NCBI GenBank assembly: GCA_015680905.1
Contig: CM027385.1
Location: 18,234,501 to 18,298,500 of the forward strand
DNA length: 64,000 bases
Direction: 5' to 3'
DNA from: Coptis chinensis
Taxonomy: Eukaryota > Streptophyta > Magnoliopsida > Ranunculales > Ranunculaceae
The notes below the pieces were generated by a model. That model worked only from the letters and a program-made list of their open reading frames with translations. It searched no databases and had not been told where the DNA came from. Shown here in pieces: positions 12,640 to 24,329 of the stretch. The translations under genes were made by a program, and so were the position numbers. Positions within the stretch are counted from its first letter, which is position 1. Each line of letters begins with the position of its first letter.

Positions 12640-12900
12640 GATTTTCTTACCCAAATCTAACGAATGATTGGAGGACGAGGAGGTCTCACCTTATGGGTTG
12701 TCAAAAATACTCCTTGATATCTTTGGAAAAGATTCTTTGGGTGAAGTTGCTTTTCTACCTTGAACTATTTCAAGTGTCCGATGATTGTGTGATAAGCCTT
12801 CATGTTTCCTATGTGTAAGATTGATCTAAAATCTTTGTTTCTAATAGGACAATTGTATCTAATGTGCCCTTTACCACCATAATAATGATAATGGATGTCT
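12640..12900 (-). pseudogene. Possible copia-type gag zinc-knuckle remnant
   Basis: The minus strand reads HYHYYGGKGHIRYNCPIRN, close to the CX2CX4HX4C zinc knuckle of Ty1/copia gag proteins, followed after about 60 codons by IWVRKSDL, like the linker between knuckle and protease in that superfamily. Short and degraded; could be chance in part. Confidence 0.35.
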
Positions 12901-13144
12901 AGGCGACCGCGCTCAAGGTGAAGCGATCGACCGGTTCACATACTTCTCTCGTTCGCAATGGTGGTGTAGAAGAAGCTTCAACAAAGGCAATGCTTCTTAT
13001 CAATATGGTCCATTTTCTCGCTTTGGAAGACTTATTTCAGTTTCTAGATTTTGTTGTTTTTCCAAAATTTCTTTTTGCCGATTCTCTAGCAACCCATTTT
13101 TCAGAGGTTTGTTGTTCATCCCGAATGTATAGTTCTTTTTGCAC

Positions 13145-14440
13145 GCAATGAAATAAATTTATTAAAAAGTAATTGTCAAAGACAATACAAGTTACATCTC
13201 AGTATCAACCAAAATGATAATATGTCCTAAAGGGACATTCTATCTTAGAGACAAAATCTGGTCTACTAGAGTACCATCTTGAAGTATCCTTCAATAAAGT
13301 GGATCCCTTCCTTGCTGCTGCATCCGCTAAAGTTGCATTCTCTCGGACATGTGATAGCTTCGGTGTTGTAACGGCAATTGCTCGCTTCCATCTTTCCCTC
13401 GAAACCTCCAAGGATTGCTTAGCCATTGAATGCTTTTACAAAAAACTTTCCCGAGTCGACTTCAATCCATCTCCACCGCTTTCTCACCCATTATGACTAT
13501 GGCTGTGCATTCGGCATGATAGCTGTCTACCCGACCCAGTCCCACAGCCAAAACCCCAACCACAGCTAACTCCTTATTCCAGCATACCATACCAGCCCCG
13601 CCCTTACTAGGAACTCCCTGGGTAGATCCATCGGTGTTGCATTTGATGACATTGCCCACTGGAGCGACCCAGTGCACTTCTTGGATCATCTGTGCTGGTG
13701 TGCTTTTCACATGTACATCCAGCCTATCAAGAATGCGAAATTCTTGCATGTCATTGCATTTTCTGCCTTGTGACGACCGGCCCGAAACTTTGATCCCGCC
13801 CAAAGACTTCTCTCCTAATGAAGCTCAAGCGGATAGGTATGTCCTCGAAGTGCTCTTTTGTTCGAAGTTTTCCATACCTGCACCATAATGTGGAGAATGG
13901 CCGTGTTCCACAAGTCTTGAGCGATAGAGCTTCTCCCTTTTGCTATTCTGCGTAAAGCTTTAAAGCTATGATCCCAAATATTCCGTTCGAGCAAGTGCGT
14001 TGCCCATGCCCAAATTTCTCGAGCCTTGTAAGTAGTCCCATAACATGTGTTGGCGTTTTCCTCCTCTTGATGGCGGAAGTGACATCGCGTGAAGCAAGAT
14101 TTACCCCCTACCTTTTTCACCCTGTCATCCGTTGGTACCGCCTTGTGCAAAAGCTTCCATGCAATACAAAAGCCGTCGGGGTGTAAATGCACCGCCCAAA
14201 AGCTTCCTATGCCGGAGATCTTGTTCTTCTTCCGTCTAATAGCTTCAAACGCGGTCGAACGGTGAAAGTTCCATCTATTTCTGGTTTCCAAATCTGAATA
14301 TCCTCTTCCCCACTAGGTTGTGGGATGGAAGACAAGTCTATGCCCGACCAGTGAATACTTCCGACTCTGCCTCACAGGAACTTCCATTTATTGTCTTCTA
14401 TAACATCATCGACCTTTGCCTTGAAATGTATAGTTCATCT
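13145..14440 (-). mobile_element. L1-type LINE, 3' end (zf-RVT and RNase H)
   Basis: 5'-truncated non-LTR retrotransposon on the minus strand. From 14,430 down: a pre-finger block (DDVIEDNKWKF, then EEDIQIWKPEIDGTF) typical of plant L1 ORF2; the zinc-binding domain at 14,291-13,900 (FCIAWKLLHKAVPTDDRVKK, CFTRCHFRHQEEE); the RNase H domain at 13,803-13,462 (KCNTDGS with the first Asp, AECTAI with the Glu); and its tail at 13,426-13,205 (HVRENATLADAAARKGS with the last Asp, then the FRTYYHFG end). A frameshift separates the finger and RNase H frames and another lies inside RNase H. The 3' UTR ends near 13,145 without a clear poly(A). It sits within element B. Confidence 0.85.
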
Positions 14441-14699
14441 TCTCAAAGGTATGATACTCTCTCTGCCCAATTTTCCATTCCGCTCACTTAAATACTGAAT
14501 TTTCTGTAGAGATTCCAAGAACATGGCTAGCAACGCCTCCGTGGCGGTTCTTCGGGTTCATCATAGTTTTTCTGTAGATTGAGCACTCTCAATTGTATCT
14601 TGAATGGGAAGGATTCTTGTATCATGCTATCAAGGAAGTACACCTATTCACCTTCGATTATCATCAAATCCTTATGCAACGGTGAAAGATATTTATGTC

Positions 14700-15460
14700 T
14701 ATGGACATCTTACCAAAGTTGATCTTCATTTCACCGTTGTGACAATTTTTCAAATCTTTTCATGGTTCATGAGGAAAGGTCGACCTAGAATAATTGGATT
14801 TTTATCAAAGGTCTCACTGGGTGTCTATCACAATGAAATCCACTAGATAGTAGAAATTGGCTACTTGAACAAGAACATCCTCAGCTATGCCTTTGGGAAT
14901 CTTGGTAGAGCGATTGACCAACTTCAATTTGACTTTTGTAGGCTTTAGGTTCTCTCAGGTGCCAACGCTTGGTACACATGATATGGCAAAGAGATTAACA
15001 CTAGCACCAAGGTCTAAAAGAACCCTGAATTTTTTCTCCTATCTTGCATGATATTGTAGGACTTCCTAGATCTTTGAGCTTGACTGGAGCTTGCTGATGG
15101 ATAATAAATGTTGTTTGTCCAGCTAGAAACGCTCGCTTTGGAACATGAGTACTTCTCTTTATGTTGCATGCATCTTTCAAGAATTTGGCATATGATGGCA
15201 ACTGCTTGGCCGCTTTGAGAAAAGGGATATTGATGTTATCTTTCTCAAATGCCTCCTTCATCTCTTTAAATTGCTTGTCCTTTTTGCTTTGAACAAAAAA
15301 CATAGGAAAAGGTGCCTTTGGTACAAACACATCAGCATGTGTCTGCTCTTCTTTCTCCTTGGCATTCTTGCATATCCTATCTTGGTCATCTTGACAAATG
15401 GGGAGTGGAAAGGATTTCCCGCACTTCCTTTTGAACTTCATTTGAAATCTTGATTGCTTT
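14700..15460 (-). pseudogene. Protease region of element B
   Basis: Minus-strand block 15,441-15,001 shows PFPMFFVQSKKDKQFKEM and LPSYAKFLKDACNIKR, hallmarks of the Athila segment just before the protease, and DLGSPTISCKIG. Downstream to about 14,720 come SVNL and KPTKVKLKLVNRSTKIPKG, then a motif like IxLGRPFL. Broken in a few places. Pol beyond this point is absent, with the LINE lying directly downstream. Confidence 0.75.
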
Positions 15461-15849
15461 CTGTAGCAATGTTATCATAAGAAGGTAAGTCAACCTTGTT
15501 GTCTATTTTCAATCCTGATCTGATAGTAGTAACTGAGCTGACATGATCATGGAGGTGATCAGTACTACAATTTATCCCAATGTGGCATACATCTTCACTA
15601 TTTGATATTGGTTAAAATAAGTTAGGTTGAGTGGCTTGTGTCTTTACAGACAAAGTAGTAGTGAGTTGGTCGACCTTTGGCTCTAGAGACTCTATTCTAG
15701 AACATTGACTTGCCTGAGATTCTTTGAAATTGAAATGAGGCGTGCAAGAATCTCTAGAACACTTTCAAACTTCGGTTTTTACTCGTAATAGCAAAGTAAT
15801 TGTATTCTCCGGGGTTTGGCAGGTGTGGCATAATTTCTCTAGGATTAGG

Positions 15850-16960
15850 CATTAACTCTCCACTTGTATTGGAATTCTACCGAGAGTATAATTGTTGTTG
15901 AAAACCAACCGTGAAAGCTTGACTTGTGCGTGAAATATAACTTTGATCTTGAGAACACGGGGTCCAGCCGCTCGTCTCCAATAATTACCTTGAAAGTTAT
16001 TACCACCTTGGTTGGGCCTCTGAAATGAGTTCACATTGTACTCTCCTGATGCATGTTGATAGTAAAATGGGGACATTCGAGAGTTGCATGAGAAGTGTCC
16101 TAACAGATTTTGCGCAGATTGGCTAGCTTGCATGATCGGGAGAGATTTAGCTTGAGACTTGTTGATCTTGGAGGGATTCATAGAGAACTGGTTGAATTTC
16201 TTACTCAGAGTTTCAATGTTGGTGGCCAGGCTAGCCAATGTAGACTGCAGTTCTTGATCTGATTGTTCATGTGCTTGGTAACCAAATTGCTTTGGCTCCC
16301 TCCATGCTAGCGACATCCTCGTTCTTTGGTAGCCCACTGTTGTGTTTCTTCAGCTAAATTCTTGAGAAAGTTGTAAGCTTCCTCTCCATTCATTGATGTA
16401 AACTTACCTTTGTGCATTGACTATATCATCTACTTGTTCATCATCGAGAGTCCTCAATAGAAAAATGAGCCATTGTGCTCTTGTCGATCCATGATTTGGA
16501 CATGAGACTAGCGTATTATTGAATTTCTCCCAGCTTTGATGATATTCTTCACCACCTTCCCTTTGAAATTGTTGAAGGCTTGATGCATGGCATCTGTCTT
16601 CTCCAGGGTAGAACTTGTTCATAAACTTCGATCTCAACTTCTCCCCAATTATCTATTGAATTGATCGGCCGCGGCAGGTTAACCATTCGGAGGCTTTACT
16701 TTCGAAAGTGAGAGTGGAAAAAGATCAACTTGATACTCTCATCTTTGATATTCCGTTCTTGAAAGTTCGAGGACCTGATAGAAATTTGTTCATGTGAAGA
16801 TATGGCTGAACATTATTGTCAACCATTGAACTTTGGAAGCATAGAGATTTCTTGATGCTCTAAGTTCAAACCCGTTAGATTCTCTCCTCCGGAAAACAAT
16901 CTTGTTGGGTGGGTCTCCAATAATTGGCGAATAGAAATCGCCAAACTTCCTCCCTCTGGC
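15850..16960 (-). pseudogene. gag region of element B
   Basis: Capsid part at 16,637-16,404 (KFMNKFYPGEDR, GEEYHQSWEKFNNTL, CPNHG) matches the Retrotrans_gag domain; the nucleocapsid part at 16,337-15,852 has a coiled segment (LASLATNIETLSKKFNQ) and an Asn/Gln-rich tail (FQRPNQGGNNFQGNYW). Differs clearly from the gag of A and F, so B is a separate Athila-type family. Broken. Confidence 0.75.
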
Positions 16961-17570
16961 TTGCATGGGTGGGATAGGTCCAGGATTATTCAGTCCACAA
17001 CAACTCCATCATTCGTCGACCATTGTATCAATCTTGTCTAGTATTCTTGCTATCGCGAAGATGATGAAAAACTATCCTACTATGCTTGAATGCAATTAAA
17101 CTAATATGCAACTATTCTAAATTATACTAATATGCAAAACTATTTTCCTTCAATTGGGTTGGGCTTTGCAGCTAGTATCTAGCCCCATTGTCTAAAAGTC
17201 GTCTCTTCTAGGGTTATGGTGAATCACTTGGATTGCTTAAAGATTCTCTACCACGCACGATAGTCCGTATGTCAAGATTTAGACAAGAAACACTAGAGTT
17301 TGATGTTTCGTTGTGTTGCCTTACAACTTCAATTGTTGAAAAGGTCCTAAATGCAATTATACTAGAAAGTAATAAAATTAAACTACAATGCAACTATACT
17401 AAGAATGAAATAAAAAGAATGAAGATTCGACTAACTTTGGATGGTAGATCTTGTCTTCAAGATGTCCTTCAAGTTTCTTTCTTTCTTAAAAGGATGGATG
17501 ATCTTGGCTAAAATTACCTCAAGATCCAAAATTCTAATCTTGAAAAACATTAAACATAAACAACTTAAAA
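16960..17570 (-). mobile_element. 5' leader of element B
   Basis: Between PBS and gag on the minus strand. The short open frames here have no recognisable domain. Noncoding leader of an LTR retrotransposon. Confidence 0.5.
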
Positions 17571-17584
17571 TGGCAGCGGCGTCA
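17571..17584 (-). other. Primer-binding site of element B
   Basis: Minus-strand TGACGCCGCTGCCA, two bases after the LTR end (GTGTCA). One change from the TGGCGCCGCTGCC consensus complementary to tRNA-Asp, used by Athila. Confidence 0.75.
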
Positions 17585-18159
17585 TTTGACACTCACTCTT
17601 TTTGCGTGTTGAGATATGGTATATGGATGATGTATATAGATGATGGTCGTTGAACAAAATAGAAGTGTATCAAAACCTAATTATCCCTCAATAAGTAAAG
17701 GATGAGTAGGGTATCGTTCCACTTTTAAGTGTATGTTTATATGAAAGACATGACTGGTAAGGGGGTTTGAGGGATTAAAAACTATGATTATAGATATTGT
17801 AGATTCTAATGCTAAACTAAACTAAACTAATTAAACTATTAAGAATTTATAAGAGAGGGAATTCAAGAGATTAGAATCCACCAATACTTTTGATTCAATG
17901 ACCTTTTGCTTCATGGTTGTTCTCACAAGTAGACTATAATTAAAGGCAATCGAGGGAGTGCCAATGCCCTCTCGGATGAAACATCGTTAACAATTAACTC
18001 TACTTAAGGTTATTCCTATGTTTATGTTATTAATATCTTCTTTCCTTTTATGTGAGCTTGGGCAGCTATTCAATGAATCACCATCTAAGGAAAACACAAG
18101 GAATATTTCCCTTACTCTAAAACACTACACAACTAGAAGAAAAGTAGAGAATAATAGTA

Positions 18160-18300
18160 TAATATTCAATTACAATAAATAAAACTCTATTCTAGCACTA
18201 TATTCAATTGCAATAAATAAAAGCATGTCACTAGCAAATATTCAATTGCAATGAATAAAACCCTAAACTATCATGATATTCGATTGCAATAAATAAAAAT
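18160..18300 (-). repeat. Four tandem ~38-bp repeats in the B LTR
   Basis: ATATTCAATTGCAATAAATA occurs four times with small changes, at about 18,162, 18,200, 18,239 and 18,276. The spacers are also alike in length. The C and E LTRs do not show the array. Confidence 0.8.
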
Positions 18301-18630
18301 CTTGATCTATACTTCCATCCCCTGGTCTGGGTAATGGAACTAATAACTAAAAACATAAAGAACTAACCTGATTGAAGAACACCATGAACCAAAAGAATCA
18401 ACAAACCCTAAGCACCGGCTTCATCTTCTCCCTTGAAAGAGAAGATTAGCCTTCCATAAAGAAGGAAGAACGAGAAGAAGAAGAGTCAAAGAACATAAGA
18501 CTAGAAAGACTAATTTATTAAGACTCAGCTAGTTAAAATCGAATCTTTTATTATTAATCTCTCTCTGCCTCAAGTTTTGGAGACAAGAGTATAAGTGAAT
18601 TGGCCAATTACATGGAGGCACTTAGGTCTC

Positions 18631-18638
18631 TATTTATA
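18631..18638 (-). promoter_or_regulatory. TATA box of the B LTR
   Basis: Minus-strand TATAAATA followed by GAGACC. The E LTR has TATAAATA at 53,455-53,462 in the same context (AACCCCTATAAATAGAG). Confidence 0.55.
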
Positions 18639-19071
18639 GGGGTTACAATGAGCTCTAGAAGCATTACAAACCGCCATTTGTTTTCTAATACAAATAGACT
18701 TCTTTTAGAGTCCAACTTAGCCTCCAAACCGAGAAAAGAATTGGCTACGATGTCGTTTCATCGTCCTGACGCCATCAATCCATCATCTCCGACTTGAGCA
18801 ATGCGTCTGGATGTGTGATCCATCGTCCCCCAGACTTGAGCAATCGTCTTGGAGATGAACATGGGCTTTGAGAAAGCCCAAAGATAACGCGTGAGAGAGA
18901 GTGTAGGTGTTTGATTTCAAAAATTTCTTGATTTCTTGATTTGAAATTTTAAAGAAAAAATGAGACTCACATGCTTCGTGCATGCCTGCTTACGTGGAGA
19001 CTAAGTTGCCCATGTATACGCATTATGTACGCCAAATCATCAAATACGTATACATACATTACAGTATATAT

Positions 19072-19173
19072 AGACGGTACCCATTTTGCAAGATTTGAAA
19101 AATACGGTACCCTATTTTGCAAAAAAAATAATATAGTACCCACTTTGTAAAATCCACTATAGTACGGTACCCA
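19072..19173. repeat. Short degenerate tandem repeat
   Basis: The block ACGGTACCCATTTTGCAA recurs in four degenerate copies (19,074; 19,104; 19,135; 19,164), each followed by A-rich spacer. Lies between LTR B and the next PBS. Confidence 0.6.
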
Positions 19174-19263
19174 AATCAATAATTTTTTCATTTGGAAAAT
19201 AAGTTTGAGAAGAGGGTTTAGACAGTGTTGATTTGCTTCATCTTCCTCCTCTTTCTAGATCCA

Positions 19264-20198
19264 TGATGGCGGCGCCATTTGATGTTTGTAGATAATGGTG
19301 GTTTGGGGTGTTGTTGTTCATCTTGAATCTATGCAAAGAAGGATGGGTTTGATGATAGAAACTCTCACTTTCTAAGCTCTTCTAATCAAACTATAGGTTG
19401 TTTTTGGTGTTACCAAAGTAAAAAACTTAGTTGTTTAATGGGAAGCTTGAAAACTAGACTTTTAAGACTGTTAAGATGAAAACATGTATGGAAAGAAATT
19501 TTTTAAGATTGCTTAGTCACCAAGTACCACTCATTTGAATTTGTCAAATGAGTGAACTTGTGCTTGCTTGGGGTTGTGAATGCATGATTAGAAAGATTTA
19601 ATGAGATAAGAGTAGTGGGAAACAAGATTGAAAACTTTGTATTGAAGACAAATAAGAACTTGATTCATTAACTAAAGCTTGAAGAACATGAAAATGGAAA
19701 ATAAGGTAAATAACAATTAAACTATTAATTAAAACATATTAAACTACTCCTAATGACCGAAGATTAATTCTAGGGTAAGTTCACTCTCCTCTAACTTTTA
19801 CAACTTTGCACTCATCCTTTAGAAATAAGACACCTCATTAGGGTTGCTTTATGCTTTAGGTATCTTCTTGAACAAGCTTGCTAAGGATGCCCACTTTTGA
19901 GTTGAGGACATAATCTTGATCTGTTGGGTTAAGAACATGATCTTCCGTCATTTGGTTTTGAGTCCATAACTGTTGACCGTTAACTTTTCGACACATTTTC
20001 TCCTAAGCTAGAATCTTCCCAAGTAGTGTCGATAGAACTCTATTTTGCGCTAAAATGCATGTATTAGGAGTATAAATCCTAAATGCCATGTATCCTGCAA
20101 AAGAGAGCAAAAGCTATAAGTTGTATGTTCATTAAGCATAAGAAGGGCATATTTGAAGCATTGTAAAGGTAATTAAATGCACATTTGGGGTCTGATCA
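19264..20198 (-). mobile_element. LTR with PBS, separate minus-strand fragment (G)
   Basis: Minus-strand LTR starting TGATCAGACCCCAAATG at 20,198 and ending ACATCA at 19,280 (919 bp, TG..CA with short inverted ends), followed after two bases by TGGCGCCGCCATCA (19,277-19,264), a tRNA-Asp type primer site. It has no visible similarity to the other LTRs in the window. Only a short piece of leader follows before LTR B. No second LTR or target duplication was found, so the call rests on the ends and the primer site. Confidence 0.55.
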
Positions 20199-20737
20199 AT
20201 ACATAAGGTAAAATAGTAGACCATCTTCTGAGAGATTCTTTTCTGAGAGTATGACCGGTGAGGATTGAAAGTCAAGATTATTTATCTAAAGGTAAATTAG
20301 GGATTCAGTTTCTTGGATAGGAAAGTATATAGGAGATTGAATAAGTACACACATAAGCCTTGATCGAGAGTTCCGTCAATTCTTACTATCTCCCAGCATA
20401 ATCTATGAGTCTTTACAGCAATGAAGTTAGCAATGGAGACCCGTCCATTCGATTAAGCACTACGTTGGTAAGGAATTTCTCTCTCTGAAAAATACTATAA
20501 TTCTTAAACATACTATTGATTGATTTTGTGGGTATATCACTGAAAACCCTCACAAGACTATAACTCATCATTTTTGGGGAACTTAAAGGTTTAAAACCTT
20601 GTTACATAAGGTAAATGCAATTACGATTCCCTCTGAAAAGTGAGTTAGGATTTTATTTTTCATTAGGATGTGATTTTGATTACTTATCTCTTTTTATCTT
20701 ATTTGCTAAGAGACCAACAAAAGACTAGTTAGGGTTA
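20199..20737 (+). mobile_element. Athila-type 3' region upstream of LTR C
   Basis: Matches by eye the D 3' region at 48,030-48,240: shared blocks are CTCACAAGACTATAACTCAT, the TAAAACCTTGTTACATAAGG segment and GTGAGTTAGGA. It leads straight into the TGATAAG start of LTR C, so LTR C has internal sequence on its left side. Confidence 0.7.
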
Positions 20738-22447
20738 TGATAAGTGCTCAAAAAGTATATTTTAACCCTCAGTTATACCTCATGTTTAGCCATCTTATTA
20801 CACTAATAGTACTTATAAGTTGTGTTTTATGACTTTATAGGTGAAAAATAGAGTTTTTGCCAAATATTAGAGTTAAAGGGGCCAAAAGGATTTTGGAGCA
20901 TTAAGGATCACATGGGAGCTCATGGATAATTATGAAGAAGGCCCAAGGTTTGAAGTTATGAGAAGATAGGACATGGACTGTTCTAGAGCTAACTTGGAAG
21001 CCCAAGGCAAAATAACCCATTACTTGGACCAAAACTAGCATAAGAGGAACGAAGGATGCAACAAAAGAGGAAAACAGACTCTTATGCTTGAACGCATAAA
21101 TTCATATTGTCCCATCGTCTAGACACATGGAACCCACTCAAAGAGCTCCACCCCTTAACATTTTTGGAAACAAAGATGGAATCGAAGGAGGTTGATATGT
21201 AATTGGAAATTAGGTCCTAAGCCCATGTTTTGAGATGTTTCTAGAGCTCATTGTAACCCCTATAAACATAGCACCTTAGTGCCGGTTGTAATTGCCAATT
21301 CACATTCATTCATTCTTGTCTCCAAAACTTGAAGTAGAGAGGTTAATAATAAGAGATTTGGTTTTCACTAGCCAAGTCCTAATAAATTAATCTCCCTAGT
21401 CTTATGTTCTTCTTTTTCTTCTTCTTCTTCATATTCTCCCTTCTTGATGGAAGGGTAATCTTCTTCTTCAAGGGAGGCTGAAGTCGGGTGCTTAGGGTTA
21501 AAGTGATTTTTCTGGTTCATGGTGTTCTCCAATCAGGTTAGTTATTTATGTTTTTAGTTATTAGTTTCATTACCCACACCAGCCGGATTGAAGTATAGAA
21601 TATGGGTTTATCACTACAAGAAAGCAGACTTTTAACCAAGGCCCAAGTCCGGTGCGTAAAGCTCTTTTTTGCCACGAATATCAACTGATGCAAGACCTTG
21701 TGGTTTCGACCTATCGCTAAAGGTTTAGCTATAGCATAACACCGTATGTAAATCGACGGCTCATCGAATCAGCTCAACCCGTTGCTACTTCCCAATCGAT
21801 AAGTGGTCGGGAATAGTTGTAGCAGATTGCTAGTGCTAATAGTCGGGAACTGTTGTAGCAATTTCTACAGCGGGAAACCATGGCATAAGCCATCGCAAGT
21901 TCCACTGATGAAGGCTGTGGTAGAAGCCATAACATTCAAATTTTACAAGGGATAAAAGTCGTGCCATTGGCCATAGCAAAAGTTACTTTGGTATGCACAT
22001 TTTAGTCTTATAGCTACGGACATTGGCCGTGGCTAAAACATTTCAGATTTAAAATAAAAATAAAAATAAAAAAATATATAATTAATGTTTTATCCTAGGT
22101 CCACTTTTGTTTTTCAATCCAACTAATAATTCATCTATCCTAATAACAATACCACAAGGAAGACACGTATTCCCAATCACTATTCCTTTACCAAAAGATA
22201 GATGATAAAGAGATTAATATTCATACAAGTAAAAAAAAAAAATAGCATTTACTATCCAAGCTCAATATAAATATGAATTTCCAAATATTTCCCAATAAAA
22301 ATTCACCTCGTTCATGTTTCTCCGTTATGTTTTATCATTGCCATGCACTCGAATACTTACGGAAATGATTTGAAGTCCTAGCTTTTTAGAACCCTAGCCT
22401 TAACCTTTTCATGAGCATCCACTGAAACTTTAATAAACTGGGTCAGG

Positions 22448-24084
22448 ACTTATGACTATATTTATGGTCTCCAAGTATGGCATTCTCGATATCTTCTCTA
22501 CTTGGAGCATAATTGAATCTCCTCTCATAATCTTTTTCAAGAGTCCCAAGGCTACTCTTCAAGTATCTGCAACTCAAATAAGACACACAAATTCGTATCA
22601 CCAGTTAGTACGTCATATATAAATTGTTGCTCACAATTCAGTTTCAAATCCCGAAGACGAGGTATGCTTCCTAAGTTGCGTCAATGTTTCCTTCAAGATG
22701 AACATAATACACTTGAGGCTGCTGGAAGGTGTGTTTTCCTCTGTAAAGGTCAATTTAATTCTTAGTTACAAAAAAATGAAGTCACAATCTGAATGCCTTC
22801 AAAGAAAAAAAAAGCCTAGGATTAATAAAAAACAACTAAGTTAAAACTAGTTCAAACAAACTAATCTTGCGTGAGTGAAACAATGCTCCCTAAGCAAAAA
22901 TAACATCTAAAAGTCACACATACTAATAAAATAGTAGTATTTGCAGATGCAAAATAGAATAAACATACTAATAATATTGCTGATATGCAACAGACAAAAT
23001 ATTTTAGAACAAACCCAGCACAAAACATTCTAAAACCCCTGGGATTCATATAGTACAAAAGCCTAAACAGCCATGCACATCCCTGCCATAAAATCACAAG
23101 GTAAAGTCAACTAATGCAAAAAAAAAAAAAAAAAAAAAAAATAGCAAAACACAATTATAAACTCATAAGCTTATAAAGACAATAATTGACTTTGGGTTGG
23201 AGACGAAGGTATCATAATTATGCATAGAAAATAAATAATCACTGAATAGCAAATATTTACTTAAATAAAGATGCATTACTAAATATGGACACTAGAATGA
23301 AGTCAACCAATGGTTATCATTTAAAACAAGATGCGGACTGGTAATCAAAAGGCAATGCTGTTTTTCTATTCTTTTTTTCTTCTCATTATTTCTGTTAATG
23401 AAAACAGCGTTATATATACAATTAAATTGGAAGTACTGAAATGCAAAGAGAAATTATGCGACAAAGGCACAAACCCATTACTGATAATTCACTACAATGG
23501 CAAGGCATATTATCCAAACATAAAACTTACAAAGCCACCAACGAAGAACATATTAGAATCATAAAAATGTAGTTTAGAGCAGTTAAACTACTGCTCCATG
23601 GCCAATACTGAGTGTCAAAATGAACATATGCCAAAATCTACTCTACGATGAACGTGGTTTACATGTCTGCCATGATTCAATGACATACGCAAATGGGAAA
23701 AGCAAATTCATCATGTGTCTTCGGATGGCCAATCCTTATAGAAGCATGGGATCTCATGGTCCACAAGGCGAGCAGCTTCACTAGATAGTCTATTGACACC
23801 TTCTTCAGGAAAATTAGGCTGGTGATAGATATTAAGCCAAAGTTCAATTCTCTGCTCCTTTTCCAAATGATCGGATATAGGTAGAGTAGGACCTCTAGTA
23901 TTATCTGAGCTCGGTCGTGAAGTAGCAGACCACCTTATAATGCAAAAACTGATGATGCTATACAAGGATGAAATGGAAATAATTAACTTAATTAGATAAC
24001 CATGAATTATGAACTAATTGCCAGTGTTAGTGTTGGGGGAGTCCTCTAGTGGGTAAGCTGAATCTGGGGATGCGCTACTAGCCA
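22448..24084 (-). CDS. Second gene candidate of CACTA1 (TNPA position)
   Basis: Three coding-like minus-strand blocks downstream of the transposase: a start segment at 24,084 (MASSASPDSAYPLEDSPN), a block at 23,957-23,711 preceded by an acceptor-like CTTGTATAG and containing EKEQRIELWLNIYHQPNF, and a last block at 22,566-22,448 preceded by GAGTTGCAG and containing GTLEKDYERRFNYAPSREDI, then a stop. En/Spm-type elements make a second, multi-exon protein (TNPA) that binds subterminal repeats, with exons downstream of the transposase. I do not recognise the protein family; function is inferred from position only. Confidence 0.35.
23119..23142. repeat. Poly(A) run
   Basis: About 24 consecutive A in CACTA1. 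No SINE or LINE body is recognisable next to it. Confidence 0.9.
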
Positions 24085-24329
24085 TAGTACAGAGCGACAA
24101 CTAAACTCCGCAAATTAAACAAGCACTTGCATATACAGTTAAGTTAATTATCAATACAATAAGGATCAACATACAACTAACAAAAAATGAATTCATAAAT
24201 TAGTCAAAATGTGAAACACTAATTTAAAAATGTGAACCACTAATTTAAATATGAATTCATAACAAGCAGCAAAATAGGTTTAAATATGTAATTCTCGGAA
24301 CAAAATACTTCAGATAATAATATAACATC

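Larger units (their letters stand above)
17587..18870 (-). mobile_element. 5' LTR of element B, upstream boundary uncertain
   Basis: Inverted copy of the LTR family at 20,738 (C) and 52,914 (E): the R/U5 part (17,587-18,600) aligns in reverse, including the Asp-primer junction, the CTCAAGTTTTGGAGACAAG block near 18,570 and a TATAAATA box at 18,631-18,638. The U3 part beyond about 18,740 diverges and the TGATAAG start was not found, so it is truncated or replaced. Confidence 0.75.

Noticed and set aside
12918-13151. Plus-strand 77-residue frame
   Set aside because: No recognisable domain and lies between degraded elements; neither strand gives a convincing protein.
13634-13888. Plus-strand open frame over the LINE RNase H
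   Set aside because: Shadow of the minus-strand LINE coding sequence.
18160-18300. Repeats with regular spacing, CRISPR-like at first sight
   Set aside because: Only four units, inside a plant LTR, spacers too short and not unique; ordinary tandem repeat.
23119-23142. Poly(A) as the tail of a SINE or processed copy
   Set aside because: No SINE body, no A/B boxes and no target duplication seen beside it.
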